Assembly: GCA_030639665.1 (NCBI GenBank) | Contig: DAOWCC010000003.1 | Coordinates: 1 to 32,625 of the forward strand | Reading direction: 5' to 3' | DNA from: Elusimicrobiota bacterium | GTDB taxonomy: Bacteria; Elusimicrobiota; Elusimicrobia; Elusimicrobiales; UBA9959 | Length of the DNA: 32,625 nt | Shown: one piece after another, positions 24,832 through 31,723 of the stretch | Layout of the letters: the number at the start of each line of letters is the position of its first letter | Numbering within the stretch: the first letter of the stretch is position 1 | Notes under the pieces: generated by a model | Database searches by the model: none | Told to the model about the DNA's origin: nothing | What the model saw: only the letters and a program-made list of their open reading frames with translations | Position numbers and translations under genes: made by a program

Positions 24832-26067
24832 GTGAGAAAGATAAAGACGGTTCAATGTATACAATGCGGGAAAGACCACGATTTTGATGATTTGGATATG
24901 GATTGCACTTCCTGCGGCGGCAATTTACATGTTATTTATGACTATAAACTTATAAAAAAGAGACTCACTTATGAAGAGTTGGAAGAAAATCCCGATAGGA
25001 GCATTTGGCGTTATATGGATCTCCTTCCTCTATCCAGTAATAAGCATTTGCCTTTGCCCAGTATAGGTTTCACGCCTCTTTATAAAGCGGAGAAATTGGG
25101 CCATGATATCGGTGTTCCCGAATTATATGTAAAGGATGAGGGAAGAAATCCGAGCGCTTCTTTTAAAGACAGAGCGAGCGCGATTGTTGTTGCCAGGGCC
25201 ATGGAGTTAAAAGAAAAAATTATTACAACCGCATCCACCGGCAACGCGGCTTCTTCGCTCGCGTGTTTAACGGCCGGCACAAATTTGAAAACCATAATTT
25301 TTGTTCCTGAAACGGCTCCCGCTCCAAAAATAGCGCAATTGCTTGTTTTTGGCGCTACTGTAATTACGGTCAAAGGAACTTATGATGACGCTTTTGAGCT
25401 TTCCGTGCAGGCTTCTCAGGAATATGGCTGGTATAATAGAAGCACCGGTTATAATCCTTTGACGAGAGAGGGGAAAAAAACTTGTTCGTATGAAATATGC
25501 GAACAAATGCATTGGGAATCTCCCGAGAAAGTTATAGTTCCGGTCGGCGATGGAAATATTATAAGCGGTTTATGGAAAGGTTTTATTGATTTTCATAAAC
25601 TTGGAATAATCGAAAAATTGCCTCAAATGATAGCTGTTCAAGCCGAGAATAGCAATGCGATTAAAAAAGCTTTTGACAGCGGCGGAGATATTGAGCCGGT
25701 AAGCGGCAACACCATAGCGGACAGCATATCCGTTCGCATGCCCAAAGATGGCATGTCGGCGCTTATGGCTATAAAAGATTCGGGAGGTTTTGCCGTTTCG
25801 GTTTCCGATGATGAGATATTAAAAGCTATTCCCGAGCTTGCCAGAGCTACCGGTGTTTTTGCTGAGCCAGCGGGCGCGGCCGGTCTTGCAGGCTTAAAAA
25901 AGGCGATTAAAGAAGGCAAAGTTGATGACGGCGATTCCGTAGTTTTAATCGCGACAGGCAATGGCCTGAAAGATATTAAAAGCGCCGTAAAAGCCACCGG
26001 CAAGCCTTTCTGCATAAATCCCGATATAAACGAATTAAAGAGCCTTGTTGATTCAGGAAAAATATGA
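24832..26067 (+). CDS. threonine synthase-like PLP enzyme with N-terminal zinc ribbon
   Basis: The protein has 411 residues. GTG is the start, with AAAGGAG at 24819-24825 before it. C9, C12, C25 and C28 form a zinc-ribbon-like N-terminus, common in the bacterial/archaeal threonine synthase class. The PLP lysine is K112 in NPSASFKDRAS; TASTGNAASSLA, VPVGDGNIISG and IATGNGLKD are further fold-type II landmarks. The classical reaction is O-phosphohomoserine to threonine, but this class also contains enzymes acting on other beta- or gamma-substituted amino acids. No hom or thrB gene is nearby. The neighbours ygeW and arcC and the second PLP gene at 29513 leave a catabolic lyase role open. TATAAT at 24792-24797 is a possible -10 without a good -35. 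Confidence 0.8.
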   Translation: MRKIKTVQCIQCGKDHDFDDLDMDCTSCGGNLHVIYDYKLIKKRLTYEELEENPDRSIWRYMDLLPLSSNKHLPLPSIGFTPLYKAEKLGHDIGVPELYVKDEGRNPSASFKDRASAIVVARAMELKEKIITTASTGNAASSLACLTAGTNLKTIIFVPETAPAPKIAQLLVFGATVITVKGTYDDAFELSVQASQEYGWYNRSTGYNPLTREGKKTCSYEICEQMHWESPEKVIVPVGDGNIISGLWKGFIDFHKLGIIEKLPQMIAVQAENSNAIKKAFDSGGDIEPVSGNTIADSISVRMPKDGMSALMAIKDSGGFAVSVSDDEILKAIPELARATGVFAEPAGAAGLAGLKKAIKEGKVDDGDSVVLIATGNGLKDIKSAVKATGKPFCINPDINELKSLVDSGKI

Positions 26068-26068
26068 A

Positions 26069-26097
26069 GCTTGCCCAGCTTAAAAGGCTGGGCAAGC
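26069..26097 (+). other. strong hairpin after the threonine synthase-like gene
   Basis: The perfect 11-bp arms GCTTGCCCAGC and GCTGGGCAAGC enclose a 7-nt loop and begin 1 nt after the stop codon. A second small hairpin, GCGGA-ATCC-TCCGC (26096-26109), overlaps its foot. There is no T run directly after it, so it may be a weak terminator or an mRNA 3'-end stabiliser. Confidence 0.5.
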
Positions 26098-26164
26098 GGA
26101 ATCCTCCGCTCTTCCAGTCCTCTTCGTTGCCCGGTGTTCTGTTTTTTTGTTTATTAATTTCCAT

Positions 26165-26232
26165 ATAGGTCCTATGACCCATTGTCAAATAGTACCTTAG
26201 GTTCTTGACATTAGGTTTATCTGTGCTAGGAT
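26165..26232 (+). promoter_or_regulatory. conserved 42-bp upstream element plus promoter, copy 1
   Basis: The element (26165-26206) begins ataggtcctatgaccc, containing the dyad GGTC-CTAT-GACC, and ends gttctt. It matches the copy at 27235 in 34 of 42 positions with no gap. Its end overlaps a -35 box TTGACA (26205-26210), followed after 16 nt by TGC-TAGGAT (extended -10, 26224-26232). The element thus sits where an activator or repressor would bind. Confidence 0.55.
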
Positions 26233-26289
26233 ATAAGCATAGTTCACTATATCCTTACAAAAGACTTGAAGTAAAGCGGAGGTAGCGTT

Positions 26290-27153
26290 ATGAAAAAGAT
26301 ATTAGCTTTATTATTGTGTTTCGCGTTTGCCGGAGCGGCCGGAGCGGAAACGGCTAATTTTGACCAAGGTCTCAAGGGTAGCAATATTTTAAAGGATAGT
26401 CAGAATAAATCATACGCGTTTCCCAATTCTATCATTCCTTTTGACAGCAGTGACGGTTATACGGAAGATTGCGCGAGATTTAGTTTTCGCCCTTCAGATG
26501 CTTTATTGTCAAAGGAAGTAAAATTGCGCAGTGAAGAACATTCACAAGACTGTTATATTGTCAATGAAAAGGGGCCGAACGGCACTGTCATTCCCATGGA
26601 GATTTGCGATGATACTTATGGAGAGGTATGGAATAAAACCGTGCGAATGGAAATAATGGACAGGGAACTTTTTCCTTGGGAGGATGAGACTTTTAATATT
26701 TGTCTCAATGGTCCGGGGCTGACAATGCACTTTACTCAAGCGTCATACAAATATGATGTTAAGCAAACCGAACAGGACGGGAAAGCTTTCTTTGTCTTAA
26801 CGCCTAAAGAGAAAAAAGTATTGCGTCCCGATAAAAACGGAATTAATTTTATTGATTTGAAATATAATCAGGATTCAGGTGCGTATGTGCTTACGCTTAA
26901 GGATTCATGGGCAAAAGAATATGCCGGTGAAAGAGTTTTGCTTAAAGCGGATCTTTATCACGATAAGACTTTATGGGGTGATTCTCATGAAGGCGCGGGT
27001 GAAGTTACGCTTAATATAGCCGGTGAATATGAGGTTCTTATCCCCGCCAATGAGGTTAAGAAAGCTTATGTGAAATGGGGTTTTAAGAGAATAGGTAAAA
27101 TTTCCATAAGGGAGTTTATTGACAAAGGTGAAACGCCCAGAGTTGAAAAGTAG
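26290..27153 (+). CDS. secreted protein of unknown family, tandem copy 1
   Basis: The protein has 287 residues. A Sec signal peptide (MKKILALLLCFAFAG) has probable cleavage after AGA near residue 19; the cysteine in it is not in a lipobox, so it is not a lipoprotein. The mature part starts with an NFDQG motif shared with the next paralogue. Other shared landmarks are YTEDCARF, LFPWEDETFNICLNGP, LTPKEKK, NGINFIDLKY, WAKEYAGE and the end KWGFKRIGKIS..GETPRVEK. Four cysteines lie in the mature part, possibly two disulfides. It looks beta-rich, with no catalytic motif I recognise. GGAGGT at 26278-26283 gives a strong ribosome site. It has its own promoter and terminator, so it is a single-gene unit. 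Confidence 0.7.
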   Translation: MKKILALLLCFAFAGAAGAETANFDQGLKGSNILKDSQNKSYAFPNSIIPFDSSDGYTEDCARFSFRPSDALLSKEVKLRSEEHSQDCYIVNEKGPNGTVIPMEICDDTYGEVWNKTVRMEIMDRELFPWEDETFNICLNGPGLTMHFTQASYKYDVKQTEQDGKAFFVLTPKEKKVLRPDKNGINFIDLKYNQDSGAYVLTLKDSWAKEYAGERVLLKADLYHDKTLWGDSHEGAGEVTLNIAGEYEVLIPANEVKKAYVKWGFKRIGKISIREFIDKGETPRVEK

Positions 27154-27181
27154 TTTTTTACGGCGGAAAACAGTTCTCAAA

Positions 27182-27216
27182 CCCCGCGGATATTGTTCCG
27201 CGGGGCTTTTTTATTT
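27182..27216 (+). terminator. Rho-independent terminator after secreted copy 1
   Basis: The perfect 8-bp stem CCCCGCGG/CCGCGGGG with an 8-nt loop is followed by CTTTTTTATTT. The same hairpin, with only one loop change, follows the second paralogue. Confidence 0.9.
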
Positions 27217-27234
27217 CATTCTTGATCTCAATCA

Positions 27235-27304
27235 ATAGGTCTTATGTCCCATTGATAAATAGGGCTTTACGTTCTTATGGGGTTGCGTTTGACTATGGTA
27301 AAAT
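27235..27304 (+). promoter_or_regulatory. conserved 42-bp upstream element plus promoter, copy 2
   Basis: The element (27235-27276) begins ataggtcttatgtccc and can form CCCATT-GATA-AAT-A-GGG. A putative extended -10 TGG-TAAAAT lies at 27296-27304, 23 nt after the element, the same distance as TAAAAT in copy 3. No good -35 is present at 17 nt, so the element itself may recruit an activator. Confidence 0.5.
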
Positions 27305-27355
27305 ATAATTGGATTAGATGCGTTTTTAAAGATTTTAAAAGACAGAGGTGATATT

Positions 27356-28264
27356 ATGAGAAAAGTATTGGCGTTGTTATTGTGTTTTGCTTTTACCGGC
27401 ATAGCCGGAGCTACTGAATTTAATTTTGACCAAGGCATAGATACTAAAGAAATTGTGGAAGGGCGTTATGATTATGGATATGATTATATGCCGGATGTTC
27501 ATATGTCGCGAGGTCATTCAAGGTATACGGAGGATTGCGCGAGGTTCACTTTTGGAGTGAATAATAATGAAATAATGTCTGAAAAAGTGCGGCTTTATAG
27601 TGATGAATATATTGAGGAGTGTTGGTATGTTCCGGTATCGGATCCTGGCGGCGTAGTTAATATGGTTAGGCGCTGTCATGAGAGGAGAGGACAAAGTTGG
27701 AGCAGAACGGTTCAGTTGAATATAAAGCCGAGAATTCTGTTTCCGTGGGAAAAAGAAACTTTTAATGTTTGTCTAAAGGGTCCGCATATGGATATTTACT
27801 TTATCGATACGGCGTATAAATATCATTTTAGAAAGATAACCGATCATGAAACTCTTTTTGAATTAACGCCTGAATATAAGAAAGCCAAGGATCCGGATTT
27901 AAACGGTATTCAGTTTATTGATTTTAAGTATGATGAAAGGAGTGAAAGATATACCCTTAAGGTTGAGGATATCTGGGCAAAAGAATATGCCGGCGAAAAA
28001 ATATTTTTTAAAATTGAGCTTCGCAGAGATATTCCCTATTGGTTTGATGCGAGCAAGGGAGAAAAGGAAATTACATTTGACACAAACGGCGAATATGAAA
28101 TTTCTTTTTTTGAAAATGAACTTATAAAGGGAAGATTTGATAAAGATATTCAATTGCTTAAAGGACCTAAAAAATTCTTTCTCAAGTGGGGTTTTAAAAG
28201 AATTGGCAAGATATCCACGGATAAGTTTATGAAGAAAGGTGAAACGCCCAGAGTTGAAAAGTAG
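27356..28264 (+). CDS. secreted protein of unknown family, tandem copy 2
   Basis: The protein has 302 residues. A signal peptide (MRKVLALLLCFAFTG) ends near residue 19, then comes FNFDQGIDTKEIVEG. It shares with copy 1 YTEDCARF, LFPWEKETFNVCLKGP, NGIQFIDFKY, WAKEYAGE, KWGFKRIGKIS and the identical end GETPRVEK. It differs by a longer, tyrosine-rich N-terminal stretch and an insertion (LIKGRFDKDIQLLKGPKK) before the last motif. Four mature cysteines match those of copy 1. GAGGTG at 27345-27350 is the ribosome site. Its 3' flank, including the terminator, is nearly identical to that of copy 1, pointing to a fairly recent duplication of the whole unit. The function is unknown; a surface or periplasmic binding role is only a guess. 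Confidence 0.7.
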   Translation: MRKVLALLLCFAFTGIAGATEFNFDQGIDTKEIVEGRYDYGYDYMPDVHMSRGHSRYTEDCARFTFGVNNNEIMSEKVRLYSDEYIEECWYVPVSDPGGVVNMVRRCHERRGQSWSRTVQLNIKPRILFPWEKETFNVCLKGPHMDIYFIDTAYKYHFRKITDHETLFELTPEYKKAKDPDLNGIQFIDFKYDERSERYTLKVEDIWAKEYAGEKIFFKIELRRDIPYWFDASKGEKEITFDTNGEYEISFFENELIKGRFDKDIQLLKGPKKFFLKWGFKRIGKISTDKFMKKGETPRVEK

Positions 28265-28292
28265 TTTTTTACGCTGGAAAATAGTTTTCAGG

Positions 28293-28327
28293 CCCCGCGG
28301 ATATTGCTCCGCGGGGTTTTTTTATTT
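28293..28327 (+). terminator. Rho-independent terminator after secreted copy 2
   Basis: CCCCGCGG/CCGCGGGG stem with an 8-nt loop, then a run of seven T and ATTT. Confidence 0.9.
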
Positions 28328-28353
28328 CCGTTTAATTCCGGCGCGCAATTTAA

Positions 28354-28423
28354 GTAGGTCTTTTGGCCTATCTTCAAATAGGGCTTTAGTCACTGGTATT
28401 TGAATTATCGGATTTATTAAAAT
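28354..28423 (+). promoter_or_regulatory. conserved 42-bp upstream element plus promoter, copy 3
   Basis: The element (28354-28395) begins gtaggtcttttggcct and contains a perfect CCTAT-cttcaa-ATAGG dyad and the conserved caaatagggcttta run. It matches copy 2 in 29 of 42 positions, with most divergence at the 3' end. TAAAAT at 28418-28423 is the likely -10, at the same distance from the element as in copy 2. Confidence 0.45.
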
Positions 28424-28464
28424 TAATTACTCAATTAAAAACATCAATAAATGGGAGGTAGTAA

Positions 28465-29304
28465 ATGAAGAAAGTATTAGCGATTGTAATCTGTTTGGGT
28501 TTTACATCTTATGCCGCGGCGGAAATTGATTTTGACCGGGCGATAGATATAGAGGAAGCTATAGAAAGCTCTTCCGAGCATTCTTTTGATATTCCAAATG
28601 TCAGGTGGGATGGGGATTCATGGTATACGGAACAGTATTATGAGTACCTTGTTTATTCTCTCGACACTGATTGTACATTTGAAAAAACAAGGTTTTTTAG
28701 TCAGGAATGGATTCAGAATTGTTATACCGATTATGCTTTTGATACCGGCACGCATTGTTCGGACATTCGCGGAAGGTCTTGGAGTCTGAATGGTCAATTA
28801 ATTATAAAGCAGAGAGAACTGTATCCATGGGAAAAGGAAACTTTTCATATATATATTCATGGCCCAAAATTGGATTTGCGGCTTATTGACACGGTGTATA
28901 AATATAGTATTGAGAGGGTGGAAGGCGGTGGAGAAACTATTTTCACTTTAACTCCCAAATCGCGGGAGGCCGGTAAACCTGATATGTACGGAATTGAAAT
29001 TGTTCATTTTGCATATAGCAAAGAGGCCAAGAAGTATGTTTTAAAGCTTAAGGATGTGTGGGCAAAAGACTATGCCGGCGAAAAAATTGAAATATACGCG
29101 GAGCTTTGGAAGGATGCTTTTTTGTGGCCTGATTCCGCTAAGGAAACGAAAAGAATTGAATTTGAAGTGAGTGATAATTATGAGATTTTTTTTGATAATA
29201 ATGAAATTGATAAAGCCTATGTTAAGTGGGGTTTTACGAGAATAGGTAAAGTTTCCACAGAGGATTATATGAATAGAGGTGAAACATACAAAGTCTCAAA
29301 ATAG
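28465..29304 (+). CDS. secreted protein of unknown family, tandem copy 3 (divergent)
   Basis: The protein has 279 residues. The signal peptide (MKKVLAIVICLGFTSYAAA) is followed by EIDFDRAIDIEEAIE, matching the FDQGID..EIVE start of copy 2. LYPWEKETFHIYIHGP, YGIEIVHFAYS, WAKDYAGE and KWGFTRIGKVS..RGET are recognisable but diverged. One conserved cysteine (in NxCLxGP of the other copies) is replaced by tyrosine, leaving three in the mature part, so any disulfide pattern differs. GGAGGT at 28454-28459 is the ribosome site. It is the oldest-looking of the three paralogues and has an unrelated terminator. Confidence 0.68.
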   Translation: MKKVLAIVICLGFTSYAAAEIDFDRAIDIEEAIESSSEHSFDIPNVRWDGDSWYTEQYYEYLVYSLDTDCTFEKTRFFSQEWIQNCYTDYAFDTGTHCSDIRGRSWSLNGQLIIKQRELYPWEKETFHIYIHGPKLDLRLIDTVYKYSIERVEGGGETIFTLTPKSREAGKPDMYGIEIVHFAYSKEAKKYVLKLKDVWAKDYAGEKIEIYAELWKDAFLWPDSAKETKRIEFEVSDNYEIFFDNNEIDKAYVKWGFTRIGKVSTEDYMNRGETYKVSK

Positions 29305-29340
29305 CAGTGTGAAACAATGTATTATAAATTTGTTTAAAGG

Positions 29341-29373
29341 GCCCCGTGAAATTTATTTCACGGGGCTTTTTAT
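29341..29373 (+). terminator. Rho-independent terminator after secreted copy 3
   Basis: GCCCCGTGAAAT and ATTTCACGGGGC pair almost perfectly with a very short loop, followed by TTTTTATT. It shares the CCCC/GGGG foot with the other two terminators but is otherwise different. Confidence 0.9.
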
Positions 29374-29465
29374 TATCGTTTTTTAATCGCTCCCTCCATT
29401 AAGGTGTTGGCGGGTCCGTTTAAGTTGCAATGGCGGAAAACTCTAAGTTCTCCAGACACATATAT

Positions 29466-29474
29466 TGCTATAAT
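29466..29474 (+). promoter_or_regulatory. extended -10 promoter
   Basis: TGC-TATAAT at 29466-29474 is a consensus extended -10. The -35 region (around 29446) is poor, as expected for this promoter class. Transcription would start near 29481, ~32 nt before the ATG at 29513. Confidence 0.6.
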
Positions 29475-29512
29475 GAGTGTGTAACCACCATTTAATCGCA
29501 AGGAGTTCCAAT

Positions 29513-30979
29513 ATGTCGGAAATAAAAATAAATTCAAGTGTTTTAGAAAAAACCATAGGCCGCGCTCGTGAAAAAAATATTATTTTACCCACTTTCTCCC
29601 AACAGAAAAATCCCGAACTCGTGCCTCAAAGTATAAAAGAAGAACTTAAAGACATCGGTCTTTGGGATATCAATTCAAGAAATCTTTTCAGAATTACATG
29701 GAAAAATAATCCGAAAGAAGCAGGCGGCGACGGTCTTTTCGGCGAGGCTAATTTTGTGGAATTGCCGCGAGAAATTACGGGCATTAAAGCCAGAGTGATA
29801 GGGCTTGTCGGAAAATATTTCCCCACGGGTTCGCATAAAGTGGGCGCGGCTTATGGCTGTTTGGCGCCCAGGCTTGTTACGGGAGAATTCGATCCCACAA
29901 GCCAAAAAGCCGTTTGGCCGTCCACCGGCAACTATTGCAGAGGGGGCGCTTTTGACAGTGTTCTCTTAGGCTGCACCTCCATTGCCATACTTCCTGAGGG
30001 CATGAGCAGGGAGCGTTTTGATTGGCTTGAGGAAGTTGGTTCGGAAGTTATAGGCACTCCCGGAACTGAGTCAAATGTGAAAGAGATTTATGATAAGTGC
30101 TGGGAGTTGAGAAGAACCAGAAAAGATATTGTTATTTTCAATCAATTTGATGAATTCGGCAATTCAATATGGCATTATCATATGACGGGCTCCGCCTTGG
30201 AAGAAATTTATGATAAAGTAAAAACTCCAAAAAGTAGATTCGCGGCTTATTGTTCGGCCACAGGTTCTGCGGGAACAATCGCCGCGGGTGATTATTTGCG
30301 AAAAAAACATCCGCTTATGAAAGTTGTGGCTTCCGAAGCTTTGCAATGTCCCACCATACTTTTAAACGGTTTTGGCGAACATAGAATAGAGGGCATAGGA
30401 GATAAGCATATTCCTTGGGTTCACAATGTTAGAAATACGGATGTGGTGACAGCCATTGATGATGAGGACTGTATTAGGTTGATGCGGCTTTTCAATGAGC
30501 CGGAAGGTCAGAAAACTTTACTTGAAAAGGGTATTAAAAAAGAAACAATTGAAAAACTTCAGCTTTTGGGCATTTCAAGCATTTCCAATATGTTGAGCGC
30601 TATTAAAACCGCTAAATATTTCGAATATGGCGAAGATGATATTGTTTTTACCGTATTTACCGATTCAATGGAGCTTTATCAATCAAGATTGAAAGAGGTG
30701 CATGATGCGAAAGGAGCTTATAGGCGAGATAATGCTTTGATTGATTTTGAAGGCTGTATTGAAAAATGTGCCATTGACAATATGAAAGAGCTTTCTTACT
30801 ATTATAGAAAAGCCGTTCATAATTTAAAATATTTTACTTGGGTTGAGCAACAGGCCAAAGATTCCGTTGATTTAAAAGAGATGTGGAGCCCGGAATTCTG
30901 GGATAAAAAATTCTCAAGTATTAATGAATGGGATAAGCTTATAGAAGAGTTTAATGAAAAAGTGGGATTGCTAAAATAG
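29513..30979 (+). CDS. fold-type II PLP enzyme, cysteine synthase-like
   Basis: The protein has 488 residues. ATG 29513 is chosen because AAGGAG (29500-29505) precedes it by 7 nt; the in-frame GTG at 29477 lies at the predicted transcription start. The PLP lysine is K109 in FPTGSHKVGAAYG. STGNYCRGGAFDS, CSATGSAGTIAAGDYL (phosphate loop) and NGFGEHRIEGIGDKHIPW resemble cysteine synthase/cystathionine beta-synthase enzymes. At 488 residues it is much longer than cysteine synthase (~310); the extra length is an N-terminal ~75 residues and a C-terminal helical, aromatic part. The substrate is not readable. Together with ygeW, arcC, ygeY and the gene at 24832 it may degrade a beta-substituted or diamino acid, as YgeX does elsewhere, but it is not an obvious YgeX. 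Confidence 0.75.
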   Translation: MSEIKINSSVLEKTIGRAREKNIILPTFSQQKNPELVPQSIKEELKDIGLWDINSRNLFRITWKNNPKEAGGDGLFGEANFVELPREITGIKARVIGLVGKYFPTGSHKVGAAYGCLAPRLVTGEFDPTSQKAVWPSTGNYCRGGAFDSVLLGCTSIAILPEGMSRERFDWLEEVGSEVIGTPGTESNVKEIYDKCWELRRTRKDIVIFNQFDEFGNSIWHYHMTGSALEEIYDKVKTPKSRFAAYCSATGSAGTIAAGDYLRKKHPLMKVVASEALQCPTILLNGFGEHRIEGIGDKHIPWVHNVRNTDVVTAIDDEDCIRLMRLFNEPEGQKTLLEKGIKKETIEKLQLLGISSISNMLSAIKTAKYFEYGEDDIVFTVFTDSMELYQSRLKEVHDAKGAYRRDNALIDFEGCIEKCAIDNMKELSYYYRKAVHNLKYFTWVEQQAKDSVDLKEMWSPEFWDKKFSSINEWDKLIEEFNEKVGLLK

Positions 30980-31066
30980 AGACAAGAGATATGAAGAAGG
31001 TTAGTTTTTTTAACTGGTGACTTGCAACCGGTAACTTGTGACTATTTTTTACAGGGTAAAAATATT

Positions 31067-31723
31067 ATGGCTATAAAAGGAAAATTTCGCATTACTTGTC
31101 CGTCTTGCGACCATGAATTTGAAGTTGATTTTTGGACTGTCGTAAGAGGTGACAGAGATTTGAAGCTTAAAGAGATGCTTCTTGAAGGCGAGTTTGATAT
31201 GTTTATGTGTCCTTTGTGTAAAAAAGTTTTTCTTAAAGAAGAAACTTTTATCTATCATGACCGGAAAATGGATTTGTTTATTTTTGTTTTGCCTTCGGCA
31301 TATATCGCGGAAAAGGACAAATGGATAAAGAAAATGGAAGATGATTATGTTTTGGTTAAAAAGACAATGAATAATGAATTTTCCGGCAAGCCGTTAATTT
31401 TATTTGGCAGTAACGCGCTTAGAGATTTGCTTCTGCGCGACAGAGATATTGAGGAAGAAACGGAAGTTCTTCAATTTATGGCGGATGACTTAAAAATAAA
31501 AACCAAGCCGATAAAAGCGGGGTTTGCCAGAGAGCGTGATTTTCCTTTTATTATTCCCTATGGGGGAGATGAAATTAATCATACAAATATCTTAAAGGCC
31601 GTTAAAAAAATTCATGCCGCCAATAAATCCCTGCCGAGGCTTAATAAATTTATGGAATTTCTCGCGTTGAAAGAAAGCAAAAAAATAAATTTTCTTAAAA
31701 ATGAAAATGTTCCCGCTCAATAA
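31067..31723 (+). CDS. CpXC-domain protein
   Basis: The protein has 218 residues. Two zinc-binding CPxC pairs, CPSC (C11-C14) and CPLC (C48-C51), with the spacing and the intervening VVRGDRDLKLKEMLLEGEF, match the CpXC domain, a small zinc-ribbon-like domain of unknown function. The C-terminal ~140 residues are mixed alpha/beta with no motif I know. ATG 31067 is preferred to the upstream TTG at 31022, which lies inside a short repeat (ctggtgacttgcaaccggtaacttg). The 87-bp gap before it contains that repeat and no terminator, so it may be co-transcribed with the PLP enzyme. Its end overlaps the next gene. Confidence 0.7.
   Translation: MAIKGKFRITCPSCDHEFEVDFWTVVRGDRDLKLKEMLLEGEFDMFMCPLCKKVFLKEETFIYHDRKMDLFIFVLPSAYIAEKDKWIKKMEDDYVLVKKTMNNEFSGKPLILFGSNALRDLLLRDRDIEEETEVLQFMADDLKIKTKPIKAGFARERDFPFIIPYGGDEINHTNILKAVKKIHAANKSLPRLNKFMEFLALKESKKINFLKNENVPAQ

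Noticed and set aside
26165-26206. A known riboswitch upstream of the secreted proteins
   Set aside because: The motif does not match the cyclic-di-GMP or other riboswitch consensus sequences I know, and the predicted transcription start lies downstream of it.
31022-31066. A longer N-terminus of the CpXC protein from TTG 31022
   Set aside because: The added codons fall in a short intergenic repeat, and the CpXC domain starts properly from ATG 31067.
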